DNA of 64,000 nt, from NCBI GenBank assembly GCA_963575745.1, contig CAUYUJ010021178.1:73156-137155 (forward strand). The letters run 5' to 3'. The notes beneath the pieces are model-generated. The model worked only from the letters and a program-made list of their open reading frames with translations, did not search any database and was not told the origin of the DNA. Below are positions 56,396 through 64,000 of this stretch, piece after piece. Positions within the stretch are counted from its first letter, which is position 1. Every line of letters begins with the position of its first letter. This DNA comes from Prorocentrum cordatum (taxonomy: Eukaryota; Sar; Dinophyceae; Prorocentrales; Prorocentraceae). The position numbers were made by a program, and so were the translations under genes.

Positions 56396-57355
56396 GATGA
56401 GCCCAACGACGGAGACCTCTCCATCGCGGAGACCTGGAAACGCATTCAGATGAAGCCCAACGACCCCCGACTGGGCGAGGAACGGTTCCAGACTGGACAC
56501 ATGATCGCCTGGTTCTGGGACACCGTGGCTCGGTGGATGATGATGCGGGCGAGGAGGGGCGCCGCGTCCCTCGGGCGGGTGCTCTACCTCGTCCAGGCAG
56601 CCGACAAGTCCTCGCCCTCGCTGCCCGTGGACCTGGCCGCGAAGCTGGTCAACCGCGTCAACCCGGGCGACACGGGCGGCATTCACGGGATGCTGCCGCT
56701 ACACGTGGGCATGCGCATACGCCTGCTGGAACACCTGGACCTCGACAAGGGGCTCGTCAAGGACGCCGAGGGCGAGGTCGTGCACGTGGCCATCAACCCG
56801 AAGGATGAGGGCGTGGTGGGGGCAGCGAAGGCCGAGGGAGGTCGGGCGTACCTGCGGTACCTGCCGTACGGCGTGTGGGTGCGCATGGACAAGTACAAGG
56901 GTGGTCCCTGCGGAAAGAAGCTCAAGGAGCTCGATGACAGCATCGACGCTGCGAACGCAGCGGGCCTCGTCTTCATCGAGCCACAGAGCTCGAGCCCGTT
57001 CGACTTCCGCAAGTACAAGGTCACGCGCGCTGGCTTCGTCATCTCCCACGCCGAGGTCCCGGCGTCCACTGCCTGCCAGGGCCGCACCATGCACCGCGGA
57101 ATCATTGTTGACGCAGGGTGCAAGGATGCGAACGACCTGGACGCTCTGTGGCTGCACCTCTACGTGATGCTGTCCAGGGCGACGACGATAGACAACCTAC
57201 TGATGGTGCGCGACCCCGGCCTTGACTTTCTTGCCCGCGGCCCACCGGCAGACCTTGCGGAGAAACTGCGGAAGTTCAGTTCCCGCGCTGCAACATGCAG
57301 GAAGGAGGCAGAGAAGCTGGCGCGCGAGCTAGGTCTCGATCGCTTCCTGCATTAG
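56396..57355 (+). CDS. Pif1-like SF1 helicase, C-terminal part
   Basis: The conserved reading frame enters from the satellite boundary and runs to a TAG at 57353-57355; the first ATG in frame is 56450 (301 codons). Counting from it, residues ~81-111 (MLPLHVGMRIRLLEHLDLDK, then GLVKDAEGEVV) match the Pif1-family segment between motifs IV and V. ASTACQGRTM (205-214) corresponds to motif V, and LYVMLSRATTIDNLLMVRDP (237-256) to motif VI with the arginine finger. Pif1-type enzymes unwind DNA 5' to 3'. The Walker A and B motifs and everything before them are missing, so this is not a complete helicase. The part before 56450 (DEPNDGDLSIAETWKRIQ) is open and probably coding, so the true start lies outside. 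It may be a terminal exon or a truncated mobile copy; such helicase pieces are often dispersed in dinoflagellates. Confidence 0.75.
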   Translation, partial: DEPNDGDLSIAETWKRIQMKPNDPRLGEERFQTGHMIAWFWDTVARWMMMRARRGAASLGRVLYLVQAADKSSPSLPVDLAAKLVNRVNPGDTGGIHGMLPLHVGMRIRLLEHLDLDKGLVKDAEGEVVHVAINPKDEGVVGAAKAEGGRAYLRYLPYGVWVRMDKYKGGPCGKKLKELDDSIDAANAAGLVFIEPQSSSPFDFRKYKVTRAGFVISHAEVPASTACQGRTMHRGIIVDAGCKDANDLDALWLHLYVMLSRATTIDNLLMVRDPGLDFLARGPPADLAEKLRKFSSRAATCRKEAEKLARELGLDRFLH

Positions 57356-57765
57356 ATATAAACAGGTATGATCCTGTGGACAGGCAGCAGGCATGCGTTG
57401 ACCGAGCTCCTGCAAAAACGAAACAGTCTCTTGCTTCCTCCCTCCTCTTTCATCATCGCCGCCCTAGTCCTCCTGTTACCTTATGCATTCATGGTGCTGC
57501 TGCTGCGATGGCTCCTCGCCCCTTCCTGCTGGGTTCGTCCTTCTCCTGTCCCTCGTTCCCGCCCCCGCTATTGTTTAACAAGCCTTGAGACATACTCCTC
57601 GTCTTATCGATTGCTGTTCTGTGAGTCGTGCAACATTACGCATCCCATGTAGGTCGCACTACAAATCGCCGCGCCTGCACTGTCACGGTTCCTGCTAATG
57701 TTTCCCTACTCCGCTTGCCACTTGATGCCATTGGGTCGGGTACGTCGCAGGGTAATTGTTTCCCA
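57180..57765 (+). repeat. Segmental duplication, copy 1 (helicase end plus 3' flank)
   Basis: From the motif VI coding part through the stop codon, then GTTCCCGCCCCCGC.., TGTGAGTCGTGCAAC, CAAATCGCCGCG, GTTCCTGCTAATGTT and GTCGCAG. The same order occurs at 59122-59699. Copy 1 is cut off by the head of satellite element E. Confidence 0.7.
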
Positions 57766-57766
57766 A

Positions 57767-58615
57767 CCCTCCTGCGTTGGGTACTCGTTTTGAATAGAGC
57801 ACTGCGGTCTCCGTTCTCCTCCTCCCGCCCCCCCCCTCTCTTCCCTCCTCCTCTCCTCTCTTGCTTGCCTTCTCCTCCTCTCTTCGCTCCTCCTCTTCTC
57901 TTCTCTTGCCTTTCACGTCATCCCTGGCGGGCTGCGATCTGCGGAACTGTCACCACTTTCGAGGGCTGCTGGTGGGTCCAGCGGAGTGAGGCACCACGGG
58001 GACTCAGATTAGACCTCGCCATCCCTGGGGGGGGCTGCGATCTGTGAAACTGTCGCCACTTTCGAGGGCTGCTGGTGGGTCCAGCGGAGTGAGGCACCAC
58101 GGGGACTCAGATTAGACCTCGCCATCTCTGGGGGGGGGGCTGCGATCTGTGAAACTGTCACCACTTTCGAGGGCTGCTGGTGGGTCCAGCGGAGTGAGGC
58201 ACCACGGGGACTCAGATTAGACCTCGCCATCTCTGGGGGGCTGCGATCTGTGAAACTGTCGCCACTTTCGAGGGCTGCTGGTGGGTCCAGCGGAGTGAGG
58301 CACCACGGGGATTCAGATTAGACCTCGCCATCTCTGGGGGGCTGCGATCTGTGAAACTGTCGCCACTTTCGAGGGTTGCTGGTGGGTCCAGCGGAGTGAG
58401 GCACCACGGGGACTCAGATTAGACCTCGCCATCCCTGTGTGAAACTGTCGCCACTTTCGAGGCTGCTGGTGGGTCCAGCGGAGTGAGGCACCACGGGGAC
58501 TCAGATTGGACCTCGCCACCCCTGGGCGGCTGCGATCTGTGAAACTGTCGCCACTTTCGAGGGCTGCTGGTGGGTGGCCAGCGGAGTGAGGCACCACGGG
58601 GACTCAGATTCTGAC
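57767..58615 (+). repeat. Modular satellite element E: head, CT tract, ~101-bp array
   Basis: The head is nearly identical to that of element D (TTTCCCAACCCTCCTGCGTT, GGGTACTCGTTTTGAATAG), followed by a TCC/CTC tract and seven units with CG of TTCGAGGG at steps of 103, 105, 101, 101, 88 and 101. G-run length varies between units. Units here carry CACGGGGACTCAGATT where element D has CACGCAGATTCAGATT. Confidence 0.85.
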
Positions 58616-59121
58616 CACGAGCAATGCTCGCGTGCCCTTGCTCTGCGGTTCGTGCCACGTGGCGCTGCGACTCGAGCTGGCGGTCGTCCTTCGGACCCGC
58701 AGAAACATCTGCTGAGCTCGATGAGCTAGGGGAACTACAGGAAAGAAGTGCAGGAAACGGAGGCCGGTCATGCACTCGCCGATACCTCGTTGCTCTGTCA
58801 TCGTCTTTGCTGTTGCATGATCCTTATCTGGCCTGCCGGCGCCGCGGCTCGAGCTGGCGGTCGCCCTTCGGGCCCGCGGGAACATCTTCTGAGACAAGTG
58901 GACGCCGCCGCCTTACTTGCAGGCAGCGCATTGCATTCGCGGACAGCAGCATGGCAGACCGCAGTGAGATCCTCAGTCGCGTGGTGTTGCCAAGCCTGGT
59001 GGAGACGCGCGTGATCGACCTGAAGTCCCAATCGCGCGTGCACTGTACCTGCGTGGCGTTCAGGCACGCGCGTGATGCTGCTCGCTCCGCGTTCAACCAG
59101 TACGTCGCCAGTGCAACTTTG
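58616..59121 (+). other. Unassigned stretch with an in-frame 177-bp-spaced repeat
   Basis: CTCGAGCTGGCGGTCG..CTTCGG.CCCGC occurs at about 58671 and 58848, 177 bases apart, so one frame (58624-59163) repeats SSWRSSFGPAETSAE as SSWRSPFGPAGTSSE. That 179-codon frame shows no known domain. Confidence 0.45.
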
Positions 59122-59365
59122 GACGATGGACAACCGATTGATGATACGCGACCCCGGCCTTGAGTTTCTTTCCCGCGGGCCGCCCGCAGACCTGGCGGCG
59201 CGCCTGCGAGCGTTCAGCTCCCGCGCTGAAATGTGCGGGAAGGAGGCGGAGAAGCTAGCGGGCGAGCTACGCCTCGCTCGTTCCTTGCACTCTAAACAAG
59301 TTTTATCATGTGGAACTCTGCGACGACATGGCGCAGGCAGCGCTGCGGGTTTAGCTCGCACTTGA
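59122..59365 (+). pseudogene. Pif1-like helicase, duplicated C-terminal end only
   Basis: TMDNRLMIRDPGLEFLSRGP, PADLAARLRAFSSRAEMCGK, EAEKLAGELRLARSLH match the last ~56 residues of the helicase at 57185-57352 with about four in five residues kept. The stop of copy 1 is lost (LHSKQ instead of LH-stop), so the frame runs on to 59365. Motif V and most of motif VI are absent. Confidence 0.75.
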
Positions 59366-59697
59366 AAAACGCGGCAGTCTTCTGTCTCCTCCCGCCACTT
59401 TCATCGTCGTCCTATTCCCCGCCTCACCTTCTCCATGCATGCTGCTGCTTCCGCGATGGCCTTTCGCCCCCCCCCGCCCTCCATTCCATCCCTCTCCTAC
59501 CCCTCGTTCCCGTGCCCGTTCTTCTTCGATCCTGGGGCCTCAAGCCTCGTTTTTTCGATCGTCGTCCTGTGAATCGTGCAACGCATGCGCGTCCCATGCA
59601 GCTTGCGCAGCAAATCGCCGCGTCTACGCTGTCGTTGTTCCTGCTAATGTTGGCGTACTCCTCTTGCCATTTGATGCGCGTGGGTTGGGTGCGTCGC

Positions 59698-59699
<2 letters not shown>
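59122..59699 (+). repeat. Segmental duplication, copy 2, ending in poly-T
   Basis: Partner of 57180-57765, with the same order of blocks through TGTGAATCGTGCAAC, CAAATCGCCGCG, GTTCCTGCTAATGTT and GCGTCGCAG. It ends exactly where an 80-base T run begins. Confidence 0.7.

Positions 59700-59780
<81 letters not shown>
59700..59780. repeat. Poly-T run (81)
   Basis: Pure T run directly after GCGTCGCAG. Confidence 0.98.
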
Positions 59781-59869
59781 CCGGATGTTCGGCTCGGGGC
59801 TCGACTTCCCCACGAAAGCACGAGCTCAATTCAGAACCGCACCAACAATTAGCCTGTTCTCGCTTTGTT

Positions 59870-59935
59870 ATGCTAAGCTATGCTATGCTATGCTATGCCA
59901 TTTTATGCCATGTTATGCCATGCTATGCCATTCAA
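59870..59935. repeat. TATGC pentamer repeat
   Basis: TATGC/CTATG/CCATTTTATG words repeated about ten times. Confidence 0.85.
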
Positions 59936-59940
59936 GCATT

Positions 59941-60164
59941 TGTAATGCCTTGTAACGCCCACAACGTTTACCACCCTATTCCTCCTACCTCGGCGCTGAT
60001 GGCGATGACGACGGCGATGCTGACGAGGTGGTAACGATTGCGATGGTAGTGATCAGCATGACGACGAGGATCACGTTGCAGTTGGCGATCATGGTACACA
60101 TTCTGTTGAAGATGCTGGTCTTGTCAATGCCGATTATGTGGGGCATGGCGTTTCGATCACGCAG
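59941..60164. other. Sequence before the candidate phosphatase exon
   Basis: GATGGCGATGACGACGGCGA and similar words recall the GAT arrays. The last bases form a plausible AG acceptor. On the minus strand a short hydrophobic stretch (NVILVVMLITTIAIVTT) is seen, of unknown meaning. Confidence 0.4.
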
Positions 60165-60224
60165 GTGTACGGGGACATCCATGGGCAGTACCAGGACCTG
60201 ATGCGCTTGTTTGCGCGCTACAAG
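60165..60224 (+). CDS. Candidate exon of a PPP-family Ser/Thr protein phosphatase
   Basis: Twenty codons read VYGDIHGQYQDLMRLFARYK. GDIHGQ is the first metal-binding signature of PPP phosphatases, and ..DLMRLF follows it in the Kelch-type (PPKL/BSU1-like) branch as I remember it. The Asp and His would bind the catalytic metals. CGCAG precedes it at 60160-60164 and AAG|GC follows at 60222-60226. GC donors are known in dinoflagellate introns, so a 60-bp exon is possible. Without the splice the frame runs on to a stop near 60260. The next expected signature (GDYVDRG) was not found downstream in the window. It could be an isolated exon, a pseudogene piece or chance, but a 14-residue signature match by chance is unlikely. 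Confidence 0.5.
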
Positions 60225-60855
60225 GCTGGGGAACGCATCGGGAGAGATCGGCGGCGCCATGCAGGATGATGGAGGAGGTTGGGGACTTCGAGGAGGGGGT
60301 TGATGACCAGGAAGAGGACAAACACGCTGCATGGAACAAGCTCGTGGATCTCGCGCTTGCTTGCGGTTCTTGTTGAGAACATGGGGGGAGGGAGAGGAGA
60401 CGAAGAGGGCTGAATGGGAAGGGTGAACACGATGAGGACGAGAAGGGCCACTGTAAACCCAAGGTTTATCAACGATGTTGCAATACACCCTCCCACCAAG
60501 GTCCTCTTCATAGGCCCGTCCTGAAAATATCCAACCATTCCGAGGCACTATTCCTGGGACTTCGACGCGGCGAATCAACGCTACTGCTTCGTCGTCACGA
60601 TCTCGAATCGTGTCGGAGCGCCGCTGCTGGGGACCTCAACACCGCAGGCCAGGGTGACCGTCGCGCTCTGGCAGGTCAAATCGTGCCAAACACGCCTCGG
60701 GGACGTCAGGGAATCCTGGGCATGGTTGTAGACTGTTCAACGACGAATGCGCGCTCCGGTAAGGCGGGAAGCACATTTTGCAAAGGAATTTCGGCCGGAT
60801 GGCGATGGGGGGATCAGGACATGGGGGGATGAGTATCCGGTACCGTCTTGTTGGG
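60225..60855. other. Unassigned stretch; minus-strand hydrophobic frames
   Basis: The minus frame 60218-60538 has two hydrophobic stretches (NLGFTVALLVLIVFTLPI and SVFVLFLVINPLLEV). It could be part of a membrane protein exon, but no family is recognised. Confidence 0.35.
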
Positions 60856-61094
60856 GTACAAGTTGTACTTTCTCTGCGGGTTGCAAGTACAAATTGTACC
60901 TTCTCCCCCCCCCGTTGACATCCTCGCACATGTCGCGGACGTGGTCAAAAGTACAATTTGTGCCTTGTCTGCGTGGCGTCGGTACAAATTGTACCTTTGT
61001 CCGTGGGGCGTGGGAGAGACAAAGAGAGAGGGAGGGAGAGGGAGAGGGAGAGAGGGGGGGAGAGAGAGAGAGAGAGAGAGAGTACAATTTGTAC
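60856..61094. repeat. Five dispersed copies of the palindrome GTACAAATTGTAC
   Basis: GTACAAGTTGTAC at 60856, GTACAAATTGTAC at 60887 and 60982, GTACAATTTGTGC at 60951 and GTACAATTTGTAC at 61082. The inter-palindrome sequence is not itself repeated, except for CTTTSTC/CTTGTC-like words. Confidence 0.8.
61021..61080. repeat. (GA)n / GGGA tract
   Basis: GAGAGGGAGGGAGAGG passing into GAGAGA, between the fourth and fifth palindrome copies. Confidence 0.95.
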
Positions 61095-61370
61095 CTCGGT
61101 TGCGCCTCTCTCCCCGCCGACAAGTGCCATTGGCATCCCGCCGAGAAGTGCCCTCGATCCGTGAAAAACGGGTGCATTGTTTTCAATGTGCGCGGCGCGG
61201 AAGCGAGAGCCACAGTTTTTGAAGACGACGCGCCCTCTCTCCGTGCGGCCCCTTGCCCTGGGGGACCTCTGCTTTGGTATCTCTTGGGGTTCTTGGCTTC
61301 GCGCAGCGTCCCATAGCAACGATGCCGCAGTCGGCTGGAACAGAAGCGCGCGCAGCGCGCGTGGAAATAC
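61095..61370. other. Unassigned stretch
   Basis: No gene is recognised. Confidence 0.4.
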
Positions 61371-61538
61371 GGAGAGAGAGAGAGAGAGGGATAGAGAGAG
61401 GGATAGAGAGAGAGAGGGAGACACATAGAGAGACAGAGAGAGAGAGAGAGATGGAGCGAGGGATAACGATAATTTACAATTAAGAGGGAGAGAGAGAGAG
61501 AGCGATATATAGAAAAATAAACGTATGATAACGTATAC

Positions 61539-61592
<54 letters not shown>

Positions 61593-61715
61593 GAGAGAAA
61601 GAGAGAAAGAGAGAAAGAGAGAAAGAAAAAGAGAGAGAGAGGGATAGAGCGAGAGAGAGAGAGAGGCCACTACCTCTATCTATGTAGAGAGATAAAGCAA
61701 ACAGGAGAAACATAA

Positions 61716-61754
<39 letters not shown>

Positions 61755-61870
61755 CGCGAGAAGCAGAGAGAGAGAGAGAGAGGCAACAACAGAGAGAAAG
61801 AGCGAGAGAAAGAGAGAGAGCGAGAAAGAGAAGGAGAGACAGAGAGAAAGAGAGACAGAGAGAGAGGCAC
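61371..61870. repeat. (GA)n array with GAAA variants
   Basis: GAGAGA with GAAAGAGA variants, interrupted by AT-rich bits near 61465-61480, 61505-61540 and 61672-61710. Confidence 0.95.
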
Positions 61871-62510
61871 AAAGCAAGCTACATCATGCCGATGAGGGAA
61901 GAGGGAAGAGGGAAAAAGATAACCCATACGGTCACAGACGTGCAGGGGATGGCGGGATGCACTGCTGGTGAGCCGCGAGGGATGCGAGGAATGCCGTGCT
62001 GCGCAGCAACTGGTGGGCCAGGGGCCGCCAGGGCGGAACGAGGGCGGGGCAGAAAGGGGAGGCTCCTACCGATGGACATCTTGGCGCGCAGCCGCCGCAC
62101 ACCCGGCAGTGGGGCTTGCGGGGCGAGGGCGATCGCCATGTGGAGAGTTGTCACGGTGGGCAGGAAGAGGATAGCGATGAGGAGTGGCATGGGGAAGGCG
62201 GGTAAGGAAGGACGAGGACGACGGTGGAGCGGAGGAGGAGAGAATGAGAAACACCAGGACGAACAAAACGAGGGGTTAAGCAATACACGCAGCGGGTGCG
62301 CAGAGGATAAGCGAAGTGGACGAATGACACCCTGAACGGACCTGAAAAGGACGACGTCGTGAGGTCGAGGAAGCGAAAGGATAGAAACAGCGAGAACACA
62401 TATCGCCATGGCGAAATGGTTGGCGGGATGAGGGATGAATTAGATGAAGAAGGGCGGAGGGGACATCAATGCTGGAGTGAGGAAGGGAGGGCGTTAGCAT
62501 ACACACTCAC
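61871..62510. other. Unassigned stretch; minus-strand hydrophobic frame
   Basis: The minus frame 61879-62409 includes PMPLLIAILFLPTVTTLHMA, a membrane-like segment, without a recognised family. Confidence 0.35.
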
Positions 62511-62775
62511 AGGCATAAACATACACACATGTGTATACTGTATATATGCACATCCATCTTTACACACACATATATATGTATACCTATACACACATACATT
62601 TGCACGCACACACATACTAGACATACGCACTTGCATATACATCAGCGCATACAAATACACAACACTATGCGTCGACGTATCATGTACATGGACATGCACA
62701 TGCACGTACACATTTACATGTACATGCGCACATGTACACACATATTTAATATACGGTGGCATAGTATATACAGTA
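62511..62775. repeat. CA/TA-rich microsatellite region
   Basis: ACACATA, CATATA and GTACATG words without a fixed period. Confidence 0.85.
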
Positions 62776-62844
62776 AAATACAATAAGCTGCAATAGAACA
62801 CAAGGTAAGACCATTAAACCTATTGCTTATGAAGCAATGTTTTT

Positions 62845-63448
62845 CCCTACCTAGGCTCTGCCTAGAAGGGTTCTTACTCTCTTAGCTTAAAGGGGCCGGG
62901 CAGTGGAACACGCCCCGGGCGGTTCCCCCAGTCCCCTGGGAGCGGTTCCCCCCAGTCCCCTGGGAGCTTTAGCTTTAGCTTTAGCTTTAGCTTAGCTTTA
63001 GCTTAGCTTTAGCTTAGCTGTAGCTTAGCTTTAGCTTAGCGTTTCGCTTAGCTTTTCGCTTAGCGTTTAGCTTAGTTTTAGCTTAGCTTTAGCTTAGCTT
63101 TAGCTTAGCTTGAGCTCAGCTTTAGCTTGGCTTTAGCTTAACTTTAGCTTAGCTTTAGCTTAGCTTTAGCTTAGCTCCAGCTTAGCTTTAGCTTAGCTTT
63201 AGCTTAGCTTTAGCTTAGCTTCAGCTTAGCTTTAGCTTAGCTGTAGCTTAGCTTTAGCTTAGCTGTTGCTCAGCTTTAGCTTGGCTTTAGCTTAGCTTTA
63301 GCTTAGCTTTAGCTTAGCTTTAGCTTAGATTTAGCTTAACTTTAGCTTAGCTGTGGCTTAGCTTTAGCTTAGCTTTAGCTTAGCTTTAGCTTAGCGTTAC
63401 TGTTACTACTAATGCTGCTTTCCTAGGGGTTCCAACTCCTAGGTAGGG
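62845..63448. mobile_element. Minisatellite-bearing segment with inverted ends CCCTACCTAGG
   Basis: CCCTACCTAGG at 62845-62855 and CCTAGGTAGGG at 63438-63448 are inverted copies. A tandem GCGGTTCCCCCAGTCCCCTG duplication (62917-62965) and the TTTAGCTTAGC array lie between. It could be a MITE-like element that captured or grew a minisatellite. Confidence 0.55.
62966..63395. repeat. TTTAGCTTAGC minisatellite (~11 bp)
   Basis: About 38 units, first as TTTAGC hexamers and then TTTAGCTTAGC. Single-base variants (TGTAGC, TTCAGC, GTTTCGCTTAGC) are scattered. It resembles but is not the TTTAGGG telomere repeat. Confidence 0.95.
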
Positions 63449-64000
63449 TCGCACTGGGATGATTAAATCGTATAGTACAATGTTACATGCTACATGTTTA
63501 GTTTAGCGCAGTTCATATTCCATATCATACTACAATATGGTTCCACGTGCGATGGCTTAACACAGTCCATTGCAAGTTAATGCACCATGTTATAAGTTAG
63601 ACTTGTGGAATACGACATATTATAATACAGCGTGTTATAGAACGATACATTCTGGCACAACATTATGCAGTATATTACATGCTAGGATCCTATATTACAG
63701 CATGATATATACCAGATATACATAGAGCCACATGGTCTCATGTATTTATATATATTATACGGTGATACAAACAGTGCATCATACCACAACGTCGTACAAC
63801 ATATCATAATATTGTACACTCAGAGTTCGTGTGTTATTTCAGTAAAAATAAGGCGAGGAACATATCATATAAGTAATACGTTTCGCAGAGGCATGCAGTA
63901 TGCTACGATAGTGAACTATACGGTGTTATCGTATAGAACTAAAAAATACAGAATATGACATCGTATGAATATTACGACATTTATATTACATTATACTATG
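63449..64000. other. AT-rich tail of the window
   Basis: Composition is strongly AT-rich, with recurring short words (ATATTACA, TATAATAC, ACATATCATA) and no gene. It differs sharply from the rest of the window. Confidence 0.5.

Noticed and set aside
47650-58615. Regularly spaced ~101-bp repeats as a CRISPR array
   Set aside because: The whole 101-bp unit repeats with no unique spacers, and the setting is eukaryotic.
59985-62409. Minus-strand hydrophobic frames as exons of a membrane transporter
   Set aside because: Only isolated hydrophobic stretches are seen, with no family motif, splice support or consistent order.
62935-63400. TTTAGCTTAGC array as a telomere
   Set aside because: The unit is TTTAGC/TTAGC rather than TTTAGGG, it is internal, and it lies between inverted ends.

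Overview
The window looks like nuclear DNA from a dinoflagellate with a large, GC-rich, repeat-laden genome. Reasons: the remains of one copia-like and two non-LTR retrotransposons carry peptide blocks I remember from dinoflagellate elements; there is a Pif1-like helicase C-terminus of the kind dispersed in those genomes; most of the DNA is GC-rich with AT-rich islands; and many kinds of trinucleotide array and small inverted-repeat element are packed together. There is no bacterial gene organisation, rRNA, tRNA or CRISPR array that I can recognise. The assignment is an inference from sequence style; no marker gene proves it. Two 100-base N runs (16236-16335 and 43615-43714) are assembly gaps of conventional size inside simple repeats.

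Layout. 1-5.9 kb: CTA, CAC and TCC arrays around a broken LINE reverse-transcriptase C-terminus (1053-1812). 5.9-14.4 kb: one decayed copia-like element in the order gag, RING-like segment, protease, a conserved block of unknown function, integrase, flanked by short LTR-like remnants; its reverse transcriptase is missing. 15-23 kb: inverted-repeat elements (15167, 20157, 20368) and a ~160-bp dispersed repeat rich in CACA/TGTG. 23.4-31.9 kb: a 180-bp Tc1/mariner-like MITE, two modular satellite elements and a 3.6-kb GAT array. 32-36 kb: dispersed repeats, a GAT array and a 33-bp minisatellite that keeps reading frame. 37.2-39.4 kb: a second LINE, missing its catalytic palm. 40-46 kb: TATG, GAT and GAC arrays and nested small elements. 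47-49.5 kb and 55.3-58.6 kb: modular elements with a ~101-bp satellite. 52.9-54.1 kb: a ~485-bp higher-order repeat. 54.1-55.3 kb: an AT-rich island with poly-T-linked retroposon copies. 56.4-57.4 kb: the only long intact conserved coding sequence, the Pif1-like helicase C-terminus, which starts exactly where a satellite array stops; its end and 3' flank are duplicated at 59.1-59.7 kb. 60.2 kb: a possible single exon of a PPP-family protein phosphatase. 60.8-64 kb: GA and CA repeats, a repeated palindrome, a TTTAGCTTAGC minisatellite between inverted ends, and an AT-rich tail.

Almost nothing here is likely to be an expressed host gene. The window is a record of mobile elements, tandem expansion and nested insertion. 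The most notable pattern is a modular repeat with a fixed head (GTTGGGTACTCGTTTTGAA-like), a pyrimidine tract and then a satellite array. It occurs five times, with one satellite type in two copies and another in three. Family assignments rest on remembered family patterns, since no search could be run. Coordinates of degenerate repeats are good to a few bases at best.
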